This document shows positions 5,876 through 5,920 of a DNA stretch of 5,920 nucleotides, in pieces. The DNA comes from Leucobacter sp. (GTDB taxonomy: Bacteria > Actinomycetota > Actinomycetes > Actinomycetales > Microbacteriaceae). The position numbers and the translations under genes were made by a program. The notes beneath the pieces were generated by a model. That model had not been told where the DNA came from. It was given only the letters and a program-made list of their open reading frames with translations, and ran no database searches. The stretch is taken from NCBI GenBank assembly GCA_012510755.1, contig JAAZHL010000192.1:1-5920 (forward strand), in the 5' to 3' direction. The number at the start of each line of letters is the position of its first letter. The first letter of the stretch is position 1.

Positions 5876-5920
5876 GGCTCTTCGTAATTGAGGGTGTAGA
5901 CGCGGTGCCCGGAGTGGCGA
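5876..5920. mobile_element. Left terminal inverted repeat and edge of an ISL3-family insertion sequence (partial)
   Basis: From 5876 the sequence begins GGCTCTTCGTAATTGAGG and continues through a GTGTAGACGCG stretch. ISL3-family elements in Gram-positive bacteria (IS31831 and IS13869 in corynebacteria, IS1096 in mycobacteria) typically have termini beginning GGCTCTTC, and the GAGGGTGTAGACG continuation resembles actinobacterial members as I recall them. Only 45 bases are inside the window: the transposase gene and right end are not seen. The call rests on recognition of this terminus, not on a protein match. Confidence 0.55.

Noticed and set aside
5828..5920. Minus-strand reading RHSGHRVYTLNYEEPHN at the right edge as the end of a convergent gene
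   Set aside because: The frame has no stop before it runs through the terminator hairpin towards the permease gene, and it crosses the IS terminus.

Overview
The window looks like a piece of an actinobacterial chromosome, from a moderately high-GC genome. The evidence is a mixed but GC-leaning codon usage, a GTG start behind a clear Shine-Dalgarno, strong GC-rich hairpins lacking long U-tracts, and what appears to be an ISL3-family insertion sequence end at the right edge. Genus cannot be settled from the sequence.

Layout, left to right. Positions 1-122 hold a GC-rich tail that reads like the C-terminus of a gene but carries an in-frame TAG and no start, so it is at best a remnant. Positions 123-417 are non-coding and form the leader of the main operon. 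The leader ends in an 8-bp inverted repeat whose right arm is the Shine-Dalgarno of the first gene. Positions 418-4223 encode a complete, translationally coupled HyuA/HyuB pair (hydantoinase/oxoprolinase family; ATGA overlap). A 14-bp perfect hairpin at 4230-4269 follows. A leader of about 150 nt then precedes a 12-TM NCS1-type (cytosine/purine/hydantoin) permease, most likely starting at GTG 4419 and ending at 5756. A second strong hairpin at 5778-5827 closes the unit. The last 90 bases contain a Shine-Dalgarno and a possible gene start, which seems to be interrupted at 5876 by the terminal inverted repeat of an ISL3-like element running off the window.

Working model: the permease imports a small cyclic amide or nucleobase-like compound (hydantoin, N-methylhydantoin, 5-oxoproline-like lactam, or a purine/pyrimidine breakdown product). 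HyuA (ATP-binding, ASKHA-like fold) and HyuB (metal-binding partner) then open the ring in an ATP-dependent hydrolysis. The absence in this window of the extra small subunits of acetone or acetophenone carboxylases mildly favours a hydrolase over a carboxylase. The substrate is not determined by the sequence. I see no wholly new system here. The most noteworthy points are the possible RNA-level control (SD-sequestering hairpin, intra-operon hairpin, two candidate permease starts) and the probable IS insertion at the right edge.
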